Assembly (NCBI GenBank): GCA_903944555.1 | Contig: CAJASG010000716.1 | Coordinates: forward strand, 1 to 21,664 | Origin: an uncultured beta proteobacterium | Lineage (GTDB): Bacteria > Pseudomonadota > Gammaproteobacteria > Burkholderiales > Burkholderiaceae_C | Direction of reading: 5' to 3' | Length of the DNA: 21,664 nucleotides | Shown here: positions 15,324 through 21,664 of the stretch, piece by piece | How positions within the stretch are numbered: the stretch's first letter is position 1 | Layout: every line of letters begins with the position of its first letter | The notes under the pieces: generated by a model | Told to the model about the DNA's origin: nothing | What the model saw: only the letters and a program-made list of their open reading frames with translations | Database searches by the model: none | Program-made: the position numbers and the translations under genes

Positions 15324-15579
15324 TGAAAATGGCGAAGTCCGCGAACTCACAGCCGCAGACCTGCACCACTTCAAGCCCGCCGCCGAGGTGTTGCCCCATG
15401 ATCTGCTCAAGGTCATGGGCATCAAGCCACGCGGGCCACAAAAAGCGCCCACCAAGCAAGCCACAACCATCCGCCTATCACCCGAGGTCATGGCCGCTTT
15501 CAAGGCCACAGGCGCGGGCTGGCAAACCCGCATTGATGCGGCTTTGAAAGACTGGTTGCGCACCCATTCTCCAGTGTAG
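15298..15579 (+). CDS. brnA: BrnA family antitoxin
   Basis: The 93-residue protein matches the BrnA antitoxin family (COG3514). The N-terminal part binds the toxin; an LPHDLLKVMG segment follows, and the C-terminal part (KQATTIRLSPEVMAAFKATGAGWQTRIDAALKDWL) is the ribbon-helix-helix-like DNA-binding dimer domain with the diagnostic GxGWQTRI core. It should neutralise BrnT and repress the operon promoter. The ATG at 15298 is preceded by GAGGT. It overlaps the end of brnT by 26 bases in another frame, typical of a two-gene toxin-antitoxin operon with toxin first. The reading frame is intact even if the toxin start is damaged. Confidence 0.9.
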   Translation: MTKRAPLIDENGEVRELTAADLHHFKPAAEVLPHDLLKVMGIKPRGPQKAPTKQATTIRLSPEVMAAFKATGAGWQTRIDAALKDWLRTHSPV

Positions 15580-15695
15580 CCAAGTCGGTTTGAGTTTCGT
15601 CAGCTGCCACCTCAAACACCCCCATCGCGCGAGTTAAAGTTGCGCAGCCTCCTTGGTACAGGGAACAACTACTGGCGTCACGCCTTGCTGCGCTT

Positions 15696-15911
15696 TCACT
15701 CCTAATTTCATAGCTGCCTGCGCACGTCTCACGGGGGCTACAGCCCGATTTGGCTTATAAACCCAAGCCCTGCCAGACTGCCTCCACTTTGGCCGTGACC
15801 TCCGGCGTCATCTGCATGGTGCGGCCCCATTCGCGCATTGTTTCCCCCAGCCACTTGTTGGTGGCGTCCATGCCCATCTTGCTGCCCAGGCCGCTCGCGG
15901 GGGAGGCGAAG
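15696..15911. repeat. 216-bp direct repeat, left copy (dispersed repeat + ubiD 3' end)
   Basis: It aligns without gaps to 18084-18299, with about 13 mismatches (~94% identity, counted by eye). It consists of the 55-bp dispersed repeat (copy 2, 15698-15752) followed by the ubiD 3' coding end. Similarity stops abruptly on both sides. The start-to-start distance of the two copies is 2388 bases. Confidence 0.92.
15755..15911 (-). pseudogene. Orphan 3' fragment of ubiD
   Basis: The last ~51 codons of ubiD are repeated here, including the stop. The translation reads [17 protein letters not shown]... to [11 protein letters not shown]. It differs from the intact gene's end at three residues (V to A, P to L, D to E), while the other base changes are silent. 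The frame is uninterrupted, but the rest of the gene is missing; upstream of 15911 the sequence is unrelated to ubiD. It cannot encode a working enzyme. Confidence 0.92.
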
Positions 15912-16042
15912 AGCTCGGAACGGGCAGAGGATTGATTCACACGGACCGCATTGCTTAATGCACTATTCGCGCTGATGGTGATCGTTTATGCTCACCAGGC
16001 TGTAGGCATTTTTTGCGTCCTCACACCACTTTCACACTGCAT

Positions 16043-17785
16043 ATGCTGACTCCCCCCCGGCTTCGTCGAAAACTGGCTGCAATTCTCGCCGCCGACGTGG
16101 TTGGCTACAGCAAAAAAATGGGCGCCAATGAGGAGCGAACACTTCAAAATCTTAAATTGTGCAGAGCTATTACCGATCAGTCGATTGCAAAAAATCATGG
16201 TCGTATATTTCACACCGCAGGCGACTCGGTAATCGCCGAATTTGCCAGTCCTATGGACGCTGTTGTCGCAGCAGTGGAGTTTCAAAAACTTCTACGCGAT
16301 AGAAACGCATCCTGTGAAGTGATTGACAAGCTTGAATTCAGGGTGGGTTTGAATCTGGGGGATGTAATCATCGAAGAGGATAACTTGTACGGGGAAGGTA
16401 TCAACATAGCCGCCCGCATTGAGTCGATTGCAAGGCCTGGGGGAATCTGTGTGGCGAAGAGTGTTTTTTCTGAGGTGCGAAAAAAGCTCAGTGGGCTCGA
16501 ATTTATCTCGCGCGGCAGTCAATCACTGAAAAACATTGATGAACTCATCGAGGTATTTGATGTTAACGACGACCCGTTACCCAATAGTGCCCAAGCCCAG
16601 TCATGCGTGCCGAATAAGGCGACTGCAATAGGTCTGAAACCCATCGTGTCGGTTGAGCCTATCAGCACAGTCGGTGGAGATGAGGGCATCACCGTTCTCG
16701 CGGTTGGCTTGCATGATGGCATCGTCAGCAGCCTGTCGAAGAGCTCTGCTGTCTTGGTGGTAAAACAATCATCCAGGCCGGGGCATGACGCGCCTGTTCA
16801 AGCCACCGCGCAAGATCTGATTCGCTTCAACGTCACGGGCAGCATACAGGCGGCAGGAACCAAATACCGCATTTTCATAGCTTTGGAAAACGCAACTACC
16901 GGCACGCAAATTTGGTCTAAGCGATTCGATAAATCCAGTGATGACGTTTTTGAAATTCAGGACGAGATAGTTCAAGAGATTAATCAAGACATTCGTCACA
17001 AGATTAAAGAGGCGACTTTTGAGCGCCTGGAGACCATCCCCGACATCTCACTCTCGTTCCCTGATTTGCTGGACAAGGCGGCTGGATATTTTGTGCGGGA
17101 TGGCCGGCATTCTGTCCAAAAGGCGGAGCAGTGTTTGGACTTGGCACTTACCTTGGAGCCAAAACATTCGATGGCAATGAGCATGAAGGCGCATTGTCTC
17201 GAATGGAGTTTGGATCTTTCGCCATATCCAGTAAGCAATCAGGCGAATCTGGAGCATCTGGATCTACTTGATTTGGCGATCAAATTGGACCCGCGAAGTT
17301 ATTACGCATTGGCTTTAAAGGCCTCCCACCAGTTTCATTCCGGGGGCTATAGAGAAAGCATTCGCACCGCAGATATGGCGCTGAGGATTTTTCCTGATTT
17401 TGATCAGGCCAAGGCAATCAGAACGTTGTCCAACTTCCATGTTTCGGGGGACATCAGTTACCTCGAATCTGGGAAAAAGCTCCGCTATTTTTACTTGCAA
17501 CATTTAGCGCTTGCATGGTTTTCGGCTGACCGTCGTGAGAAGGCCATTGAACACGCTGAATTGGTATTTGAACAAATGACCGATATAGCTTATCCAGAGC
17601 TTTGTGCCGCGGTGGTCATTTGCGCCTGTCTTGAAGACGGTGTCAACCATTCCAGGGTGCGGCTCTTCTTGTCCAGGCACCCTGATTTAGATCGCAACAA
17701 CTGTCGAAAGCCCATTTTTGGAAGTCCGCAAGCCACAAGCCGGTTTGAGGCGGGTTTGCAAAAATTGTTCTCTTCCAGGCAATAG
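16043..17785 (+). CDS. Class III adenylate/guanylate cyclase with C-terminal TPR-like region
   Basis: This 580-residue protein begins with a class III cyclase domain (about 8-180): RKLAAILAADVVGYSKKM with metal-binding D18, FHTAGDSVIAEFAS with D61, FRVGLNLGDVI, and GEGINIAARIESIARPGGI holding the N121/R125 transition-state pair. The key catalytic residues are present, so it probably makes cAMP. Residues ~200-320 resemble the degenerate TolB-like segment of this architecture (FNVTGSIQAAGTKYRIFIAL, TGTQIWSKRFDKSSDDVFEIQDEIV). The rest is helical TPR-like sequence (LALTLEPKHSMAMSMKAHCLEW, LDLLDLAIKLDPRSYYALALKASHQF). There is no membrane segment. GC is visibly lower than in its neighbours, and it lies between the two ubiD-end direct repeats, suggesting import. 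ATG 16043 is chosen over TTG 16013; neither has a clear ribosome binding site. Confidence 0.88.
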   Translation: MLTPPRLRRKLAAILAADVVGYSKKMGANEERTLQNLKLCRAITDQSIAKNHGRIFHTAGDSVIAEFASPMDAVVAAVEFQKLLRDRNASCEVIDKLEFRVGLNLGDVIIEEDNLYGEGINIAARIESIARPGGICVAKSVFSEVRKKLSGLEFISRGSQSLKNIDELIEVFDVNDDPLPNSAQAQSCVPNKATAIGLKPIVSVEPISTVGGDEGITVLAVGLHDGIVSSLSKSSAVLVVKQSSRPGHDAPVQATAQDLIRFNVTGSIQAAGTKYRIFIALENATTGTQIWSKRFDKSSDDVFEIQDEIVQEINQDIRHKIKEATFERLETIPDISLSFPDLLDKAAGYFVRDGRHSVQKAEQCLDLALTLEPKHSMAMSMKAHCLEWSLDLSPYPVSNQANLEHLDLLDLAIKLDPRSYYALALKASHQFHSGGYRESIRTADMALRIFPDFDQAKAIRTLSNFHVSGDISYLESGKKLRYFYLQHLALAWFSADRREKAIEHAELVFEQMTDIAYPELCAAVVICACLEDGVNHSRVRLFLSRHPDLDRNNCRKPIFGSPQATSRFEAGLQKLFSSRQ

Positions 17786-18083
17786 GCGAAGTCCTGCTGG
17801 AACTCGCAAACTGATATTGGTGGTCAGACGGACACCTGCCGCTACGGCCGATCAATTTTTCGAGATGTTGTGGAATTGGGAGTCCTGCGGCACGCACGGA
17901 CTTCTGGCCAAAAGCCACCGACTGGTGCGATAAGACTCCCGCGGACGCCTACGAAATCCGAAGCACCCAGGCGCAACGCAGCACCCGCAACGACATGGGC
18001 GACAGCACCCACTGGCGTACCTGCAGCTGCAGAAAAAGCATGAGCGGCAAGGTGCGCGGGATGGGCGGCAGCGGGCAGTCTAG
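17786..18083. other. Non-coding stretch between cyclase gene and ubiD-side repeat
   Basis: About 300 bases with no recognisable gene. The open frames here are GC-driven and resemble no family. There is no intrinsic terminator with a T-run. Base composition moves back to that of the core genome, so the right edge of the low-GC segment lies near the end of the cyclase gene. Confidence 0.4.
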
Positions 18084-18299
18084 TCACTCCTAAATTAATA
18101 GCTGCCTGCGCACGTCCCACGGGGGCTACAGCCCGATTTGGCTTATAAACCCAAGCCCTGCCAGACCGCATCCACCTTGGCCGTGACCTCGGGCGTCATC
18201 TGCATGGTGCGGCCCCATTCGCGCATGGTTTCCCCCGGCCATTTGTTGGTGGCGTCCATGCCCATCTTGCTGCCCAGGCCGCTGACCGGGGAGGCGAAG
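18084..18299. repeat. 216-bp direct repeat, right copy (dispersed repeat + intact ubiD 3' end)
   Basis: The right-hand partner of 15696-15911. It begins with dispersed repeat copy 3 (18086-18140), which ends three bases before the ubiD stop codon, and continues into ubiD coding sequence. This copy belongs to the intact gene. Confidence 0.92.
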
Positions 18300-19627
18300 T
18301 CGAGGTAGTCGATGGGCGTGCTGTCGACCAGCAGGGTATCGCGCGTCGGGTCCATGCGGGTGGTGATGGCCCAGATCACGTCGGCCCATTCGCGGATGTT
18401 GATGTCCTCGTCCACCACCACGATGAACTTGGTGTACATGAACTGGCGCAGAAAACTCCAGATGCCAAACATCACGCGCCGCGCATGGCCCGGGTACGAC
18501 TTCTTGATGCTGACCACCGCCATGCGGTAGCTACAGCCCTCGGGCGGCAAATAGAAGTCGGTGATCTCGGGGTACTGGCGTTGCAACAGCGGCACAAACA
18601 ACTCGTTCAGCGCCAGCCCCAGCATAGCGGGCTCGTCAGGCGGCTTGCCGGTGTAGGTGGAGTGGTAGATCGGCTCGCGCTTTTGCGTGATGCGGTCGAT
18701 GGTGAACACCGGGAATTCAGCGGTTTCGTTGTAGTAGCCGGTGTGGTCACCGTACGGGCCTTCGACCGCATGCTCGAATCCGCTGGCGTGTTTTGCGTCT
18801 GGGTAGATGTGGCCTTCGAGCACGATCTCGGCACTGGCGGGCACACGCAATTCGCTGCCCAGGGCCTTCACGAGCTCGGTGCGGCTGCCACGCAGCAAGC
18901 CGGCAAACTGGTACTCCGACAGGCTGTCGGGCACCGGCGTGACTGCGCCCAGAATAGTGGCGGGGTCAGCACCCAGAGCCACACACACCGGGTAGGGCTG
19001 GCCGGGGTTTTTCAGCCCATGCTCCCGAAAATCGAGCGCGCCGCCGCGGTGGGGCAACCAGCGCATGATGACCTTGTTGCGTGCCAGCACCTGTTGGCGG
19101 TAGATGCCAAGGTTTTGCCGCGCCTTATGGGGGCCCTGCGTGATGACCAGCCCCCAGGTGATCAGGGGCGCCACATCACCGGGCCAGCAGTGCTGGATCG
19201 GCAGGCGGGACAAGTCCACGTCGGATCCTTCCCACACCACCTCCTGGCAAGCGGCGCTGCGCTGCTCTTTGGGTGCCATGTTCCACAGGGTCTTGACCAG
19301 GGCGCTCATACCCATCAGGTCCTTGAAGCCCTTGGGCGCTTCGGGCTCCTTGAGCATGGCCAGCACATGGCCGAACTTGCGTACCTCGCTCACATCGGCC
19401 ACGCCCATGCCCAAGGCGACGCGGCGGGTGGTGCCAAAAAGGTTGCCCAACACCGGGATGCTGTGGCCGGTCGGGTTCTCGAACAGCAGCGCAGGGCCCC
19501 CGGCACGCAGCGTGCGGTCGCACAAGGCAGTCATCTCCAGATGCGGTGAGACCGAAGCACTCACGCGCTTGAGTTCGCCCAACTGCTCCAGCTGGGCGAT
19601 GAAATCCCGCAGATCACGGTAAGCCAT
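18143..19627 (-). CDS. ubiD: 4-hydroxy-3-polyprenylbenzoate decarboxylase UbiD
   Basis: This 494-residue prenylated-FMN-dependent decarboxylase removes the carboxyl group of 3-polyprenyl-4-hydroxybenzoate in ubiquinone synthesis. Family landmarks are the N-terminal [32 protein letters not shown], the cofactor-site region [53 protein letters not shown] and the C-terminal [20 protein letters not shown]. The length is the usual one for UbiD. AAGGA eight bases before the ATG supports the start. It is the last gene of the ubiV-ubiT-ubiX-ubiD series, 24 bases after ubiX, which makes its cofactor. A dispersed repeat abuts its stop codon, and its last 51 codons are duplicated 2.4 kb away. Confidence 0.96.
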   Translation of the reverse strand: MAYRDLRDFIAQLEQLGELKRVSASVSPHLEMTALCDRTLRAGGPALLFENPTGHSIPVLGNLFGTTRRVALGMGVADVSEVRKFGHVLAMLKEPEAPKGFKDLMGMSALVKTLWNMAPKEQRSAACQEVVWEGSDVDLSRLPIQHCWPGDVAPLITWGLVITQGPHKARQNLGIYRQQVLARNKVIMRWLPHRGGALDFREHGLKNPGQPYPVCVALGADPATILGAVTPVPDSLSEYQFAGLLRGSRTELVKALGSELRVPASAEIVLEGHIYPDAKHASGFEHAVEGPYGDHTGYYNETAEFPVFTIDRITQKREPIYHSTYTGKPPDEPAMLGLALNELFVPLLQRQYPEITDFYLPPEGCSYRMAVVSIKKSYPGHARRVMFGIWSFLRQFMYTKFIVVVDEDINIREWADVIWAITTRMDPTRDTLLVDSTPIDYLDFASPVSGLGSKMGMDATNKWPGETMREWGRTMQMTPEVTAKVDAVWQGLGL

Positions 19628-19651
19628 GGATTTGTCCTTGAAGCGGCAGGG

Positions 19652-20269
19652 TCAGGCCACGCTGTCCGGCGGCTCCGCCACCCTGAGCCCACCCCAGCGT
19701 GGCGCATGAACCTGCGGAAAGCCCAGCAAGTCCACAACCCGGCTCACGGTGTGGTCCACCAGATCGGCAATGCTTTGCGGGCGGTGGTAGAAGCTGGGCA
19801 CCGGCGGAAACACAATGCCCCCCATCTCGGTGACGCTGGTCATGTTGCGCAGGTGGGCCAGGTTCAAGGGGGTTTCACGCACCATCAAAATCAGGCGACG
19901 ACGCTCTTTCAACATCACGTCGGCGGCACGCGCAATCAGGTTGTCGGACATGCCATGGGCCACTGAGGCCAGCGTACGCATGGAGCAGGGCGCCACCACC
20001 ATGCCATCGCACTGGAAGGAACCGCTGGCAATCGCTGCGCCAACATCACGCACCGGGTGCACCACATCGGCCAAGGTCGTTATATCGGCAGGGCCCATGT
20101 CCAGTTCCTGCTGCAAATTCAAAAACCCCGCGTCCGACACCGTCAGGTGGGTTTGTACATTGCCCAAGGCGGCCAGCACCTGCAACAGGCGCACGCCGTA
20201 GACTGCGCCGCTGGCCCCCGAGATGGCGACGATGACGCGCTTGGGCGGCGACGAATGGGCTAAATGCAT
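19652..20269 (-). CDS. ubiX: Flavin prenyltransferase UbiX
   Basis: The product is 205 residues. UbiX attaches a dimethylallyl group to FMN to make prenylated FMN, the cofactor of UbiD. The N-terminal flavodoxin-like nucleotide motif is VIVAISGASGAVYGVRLL; APCSMRTLASVAHGMSDNLIARAADVMLKERR and LMVRETPLNLAHLRNM form the prenyl-phosphate and FMN site, and GGIVFPPVPSFYHRP is the conserved C-terminal block. The ATG at 20269 is preferred; a GTG two codons upstream (20275) is possible, and neither has a good ribosome binding site. It lies 18 bases after ubiT and 24 bases before ubiD, so the three are probably one transcript. The C-terminal tail (HAPRWGGLRVAEPPDSVA) is a little longer than usual and not informative. 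Confidence 0.95.
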   Translation of the reverse strand: MHLAHSSPPKRVIVAISGASGAVYGVRLLQVLAALGNVQTHLTVSDAGFLNLQQELDMGPADITTLADVVHPVRDVGAAIASGSFQCDGMVVAPCSMRTLASVAHGMSDNLIARAADVMLKERRRLILMVRETPLNLAHLRNMTSVTEMGGIVFPPVPSFYHRPQSIADLVDHTVSRVVDLLGFPQVHAPRWGGLRVAEPPDSVA

Positions 20270-20287
20270 GAACACATGGACTGGGAT

Positions 20288-20761
20288 TCAGCGCGGTTTG
20301 AAGCGGGATTTCAGACGCTCCAGCACTTGGGCCGGTTTGAAGCGTTCCAGATTAAAAACCGGCAACTCGATACCGTCGATGGTGTTCTTCACCAACAGGC
20401 CCAGCTCGGTATCGCCCTCCATGGAGAGACGGCGGTTAAAAAACAGCGTATCGGGGTCTTCCTGGCGGCGGGCCAGCAGCACAAAGTCATGCGCGCTGGC
20501 GCTGATGGTGAGGTCGGCCTCGGCCTTGTTATGGCAGGCGGAGAAGCGGCCATCGAGCCATTCAAAATCAAAGGTCAGCTGGGCATCCGTCACCCGCAAG
20601 CGCATTTTTTTGCCTGCCAGCATCCGCGTGACGTCGGGTGCGAGGTTCTTGGCCAATGCCAGGTTCAAGGCCGTCACAAACAGCAAAGAGCCGGGATACG
20701 CGGGCAAACGGGACAACAGGTCGCCCAGGGGTTTGGGCAGCAAAAACGGGATGGTGCTCAT
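20288..20761 (-). CDS. ubiT: UbiT, SCP2-domain ubiquinone biosynthesis accessory factor
   Basis: The 157-residue protein is an SCP2 (sterol-carrier-like) lipid-binding protein. The diagnostic block is ARRQEDPDTLFFNRRLSMEG followed by DTELGLLVKNTIDGIE, nearly identical in pattern to E. coli UbiT (YhbT). Upstream are the strands LRVTDAQLTFDFEW and ADLTISASAHDFVLL. In E. coli, UbiT is needed with UbiU and UbiV for oxygen-independent ubiquinone synthesis and is thought to bind the lipid intermediates. AAGGAG seven bases before the ATG settles the start. It lies 18 bases after ubiV and 18 bases before ubiX. Its presence argues that ubiquinone is made, or was made by an ancestor, under anoxic conditions. 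Confidence 0.92.
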   Translation of the reverse strand: MSTIPFLLPKPLGDLLSRLPAYPGSLLFVTALNLALAKNLAPDVTRMLAGKKMRLRVTDAQLTFDFEWLDGRFSACHNKAEADLTISASAHDFVLLARRQEDPDTLFFNRRLSMEGDTELGLLVKNTIDGIELPVFNLERFKPAQVLERLKSRFKPR

Positions 20762-20779
20762 AGGTAACTCCTTCAGGCC

Positions 20780-21664
20780 TTAAGCGTGCTCTGGCTGCGC
20801 CGCCAGTTGTTCCAGGCCGGGCTTGCCGTACCAGTAGCCGTTGCAGGACTGGTCGGGCATCAGGCCCGCGATCGTCTGCATGGCGGTCTCCAGGGGCGTT
20901 TGCTGTGCCAGCACGCCGTGGAACAGTTGGAGGATCTCAGGCGTGTGCTGTGCCTGCGGACTGACCCGCACCACATCCACGCCCAGCGCACGCATGGCGC
21001 CCAGTTCGGGCAGCAGGTTGTAGACCTTGGCCGACTGCGTCTGGATGCCGTTGAGCACGAGAAACCCTTCGTCCTCACGGGTGCGCAGCAGCAGGCCATC
21101 GGGGTGTTCAATGCAACGGAACTGGCAATCGTCCTTGGGCAAGTTGCAGTGCCGCGCGGTGAAACAACGCGCCGAAAACGCGAGCGGCATGCGGCCATAG
21201 GCAAACACCTCGGTCTGCAAACCCGCAGGGCGGCCTTGCTGCATCAGGGCAAGGTCGGCACGCCCCATTTCCAGTGGCATGACCCAGCGCTGCATGCCCA
21301 GTGGCGCCATCCATTGCAGGGTGGGAACGTTGTAAATGTTCAGGTGGGGCCCACCCACAAAGGGCACCTTGCCCTCCAGGCAGTGCACCGCACCCATGTC
21401 ATTGGCCTCGACCATGAAGTCACCCTGGGCCGACATTTCAGCAATCTTGTGCAAGGTAGTCACGTCCGAGCCGGACTCGATCAGCACCTGGGTGGACATG
21501 ACCACCTCTTTGCCGGCCTCGATCAGGCGTGCCGCAATGGCCAGCCAGTCGGCCAAGCGCAACTCACGGCGGCGCGAGCACACGGTTTCACCCAGGTACA
21601 CGATGTCCACGGGGGTCTTGGCGATGGACGCATAAAAGTCCATTACCGTCTCACGCTGCCAGTA
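20780..21664 (-). CDS. ubiV: UbiV, U32-family anaerobic ubiquinone hydroxylation protein (5' end outside window)
   Basis: A U32 peptidase-like protein. Visible are 294 residues; the frame continues to the last base of the window, and the seven codons before the internal Met at 21643 read YWQRETV, matching the family, so that Met is not the start. Iron-sulfur ligand candidates are the Cys in LGETVCSRRREL and the cluster C-F-T-A-R-H-C-N-L-P-K-D-D-C-Q-F-R-C, the pattern of UbiV (E. coli YhbV), which binds a 4Fe-4S cluster. With UbiU it hydroxylates ubiquinone precursors without oxygen, reportedly with prephenate as oxygen donor. The size and cysteine pattern favour UbiV over UbiU; ubiU is expected just outside the window. 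It is the first visible gene of the run ubiV-ubiT-ubiX-ubiD. Confidence 0.93.
   Translation of the reverse strand, partial: YWQRETVMDFYASIAKTPVDIVYLGETVCSRRRELRLADWLAIAARLIEAGKEVVMSTQVLIESGSDVTTLHKIAEMSAQGDFMVEANDMGAVHCLEGKVPFVGGPHLNIYNVPTLQWMAPLGMQRWVMPLEMGRADLALMQQGRPAGLQTEVFAYGRMPLAFSARCFTARHCNLPKDDCQFRCIEHPDGLLLRTREDEGFLVLNGIQTQSAKVYNLLPELGAMRALGVDVVRVSPQAQHTPEILQLFHGVLAQQTPLETAMQTIAGLMPDQSCNGYWYGKPGLEQLAAQPEHA

Noticed and set aside
17842..18171. A 109-codon minus-strand frame downstream of ubiD
   Set aside because: It is Ala/Gly/Arg-rich, starts inside ubiD and runs through the dispersed repeat; no family resemblance or ribosome binding site.
18485..19549. A 354-codon + frame opposite ubiD
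   Set aside because: ubiD is certain; this frame is antisense with no recognisable domain.
1..21664. CRISPR arrays, rRNA genes, insertion-sequence transposases and integrases
   Set aside because: No regularly spaced repeats, rRNA-like segments or transposase/integrase motifs were seen in any frame; the only repeats are the three dispersed copies and the ubiD-end pair.

Overview
The window is about 21.7 kb of GC-rich bacterial chromosome. Its gene families and a dispersed repeat (...ATAGCTGC..TGCGCA...) point to the Betaproteobacteria, probably Burkholderiales/Comamonadaceae close to Rhodoferax. This placement is from recognition, not from a search. The anaerobic ubiquinone genes suggest a facultatively anaerobic respiratory life style.

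Left part (1-4000): the 3' end of rsmE on + converges on a minus-strand block holding a diheme c4-like cytochrome c, an acyl-CoA dehydrogenase and a compact HD-GYP c-di-GMP phosphodiesterase. Next (4011-6842) is a tight + operon: a lone PAS-domain protein followed by the three AmmeMemoRadiSam genes (MEMO-like amrB, AMMECR1-like amrA, radical SAM amrS). The stop of the PAS gene and the GTG start of amrB are in the same frame and only two codons apart. A small zinc-ribbon gene converges on the end of this operon.

Middle (7339-12060, +): a short coiled-coil putative lipoprotein, a 'host attachment' family protein, a roughly 390-base gap without a convincing gene, then a large membrane sensor (periplasmic sensor domain-HAMP-GAF-HD-GYP). 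The HD-GYP domain carries an insertion of about 160-170 residues. The sensor is followed at 15 bases by an exported SUOX-fold protein that contains no cysteine. A secreted PHB-depolymerase/feruloyl-esterase-like gene runs toward it, and the two stop codons share bases. Then come a short-chain dehydrogenase and a divergent LysR regulator with an inverted repeat at the regulator's start codon.

Right-centre (14900-18300) is the accessory-looking part: three copies of a 55-bp dispersed repeat, a brnT/brnA toxin-antitoxin pair whose toxin start codon appears to be ATA, and a lower-GC class III adenylyl cyclase/TPR gene. The cyclase segment lies between two 216-bp direct repeats about 94% identical; each consists of the dispersed repeat plus the 3' end of ubiD, so a broken second ubiD end lies far from the intact gene. 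This looks like a recombination or insertion scar.

Right end (18143-21664, minus): a probable operon ubiV-ubiT-ubiX-ubiD. UbiX makes prenylated FMN for the UbiD decarboxylase, and UbiT and UbiV belong to the oxygen-independent ubiquinone pathway. ubiV runs off the window, and its missing partner ubiU would be expected just beyond it. Two HD-GYP proteins and a cyclase make second-messenger signalling a recurring theme.
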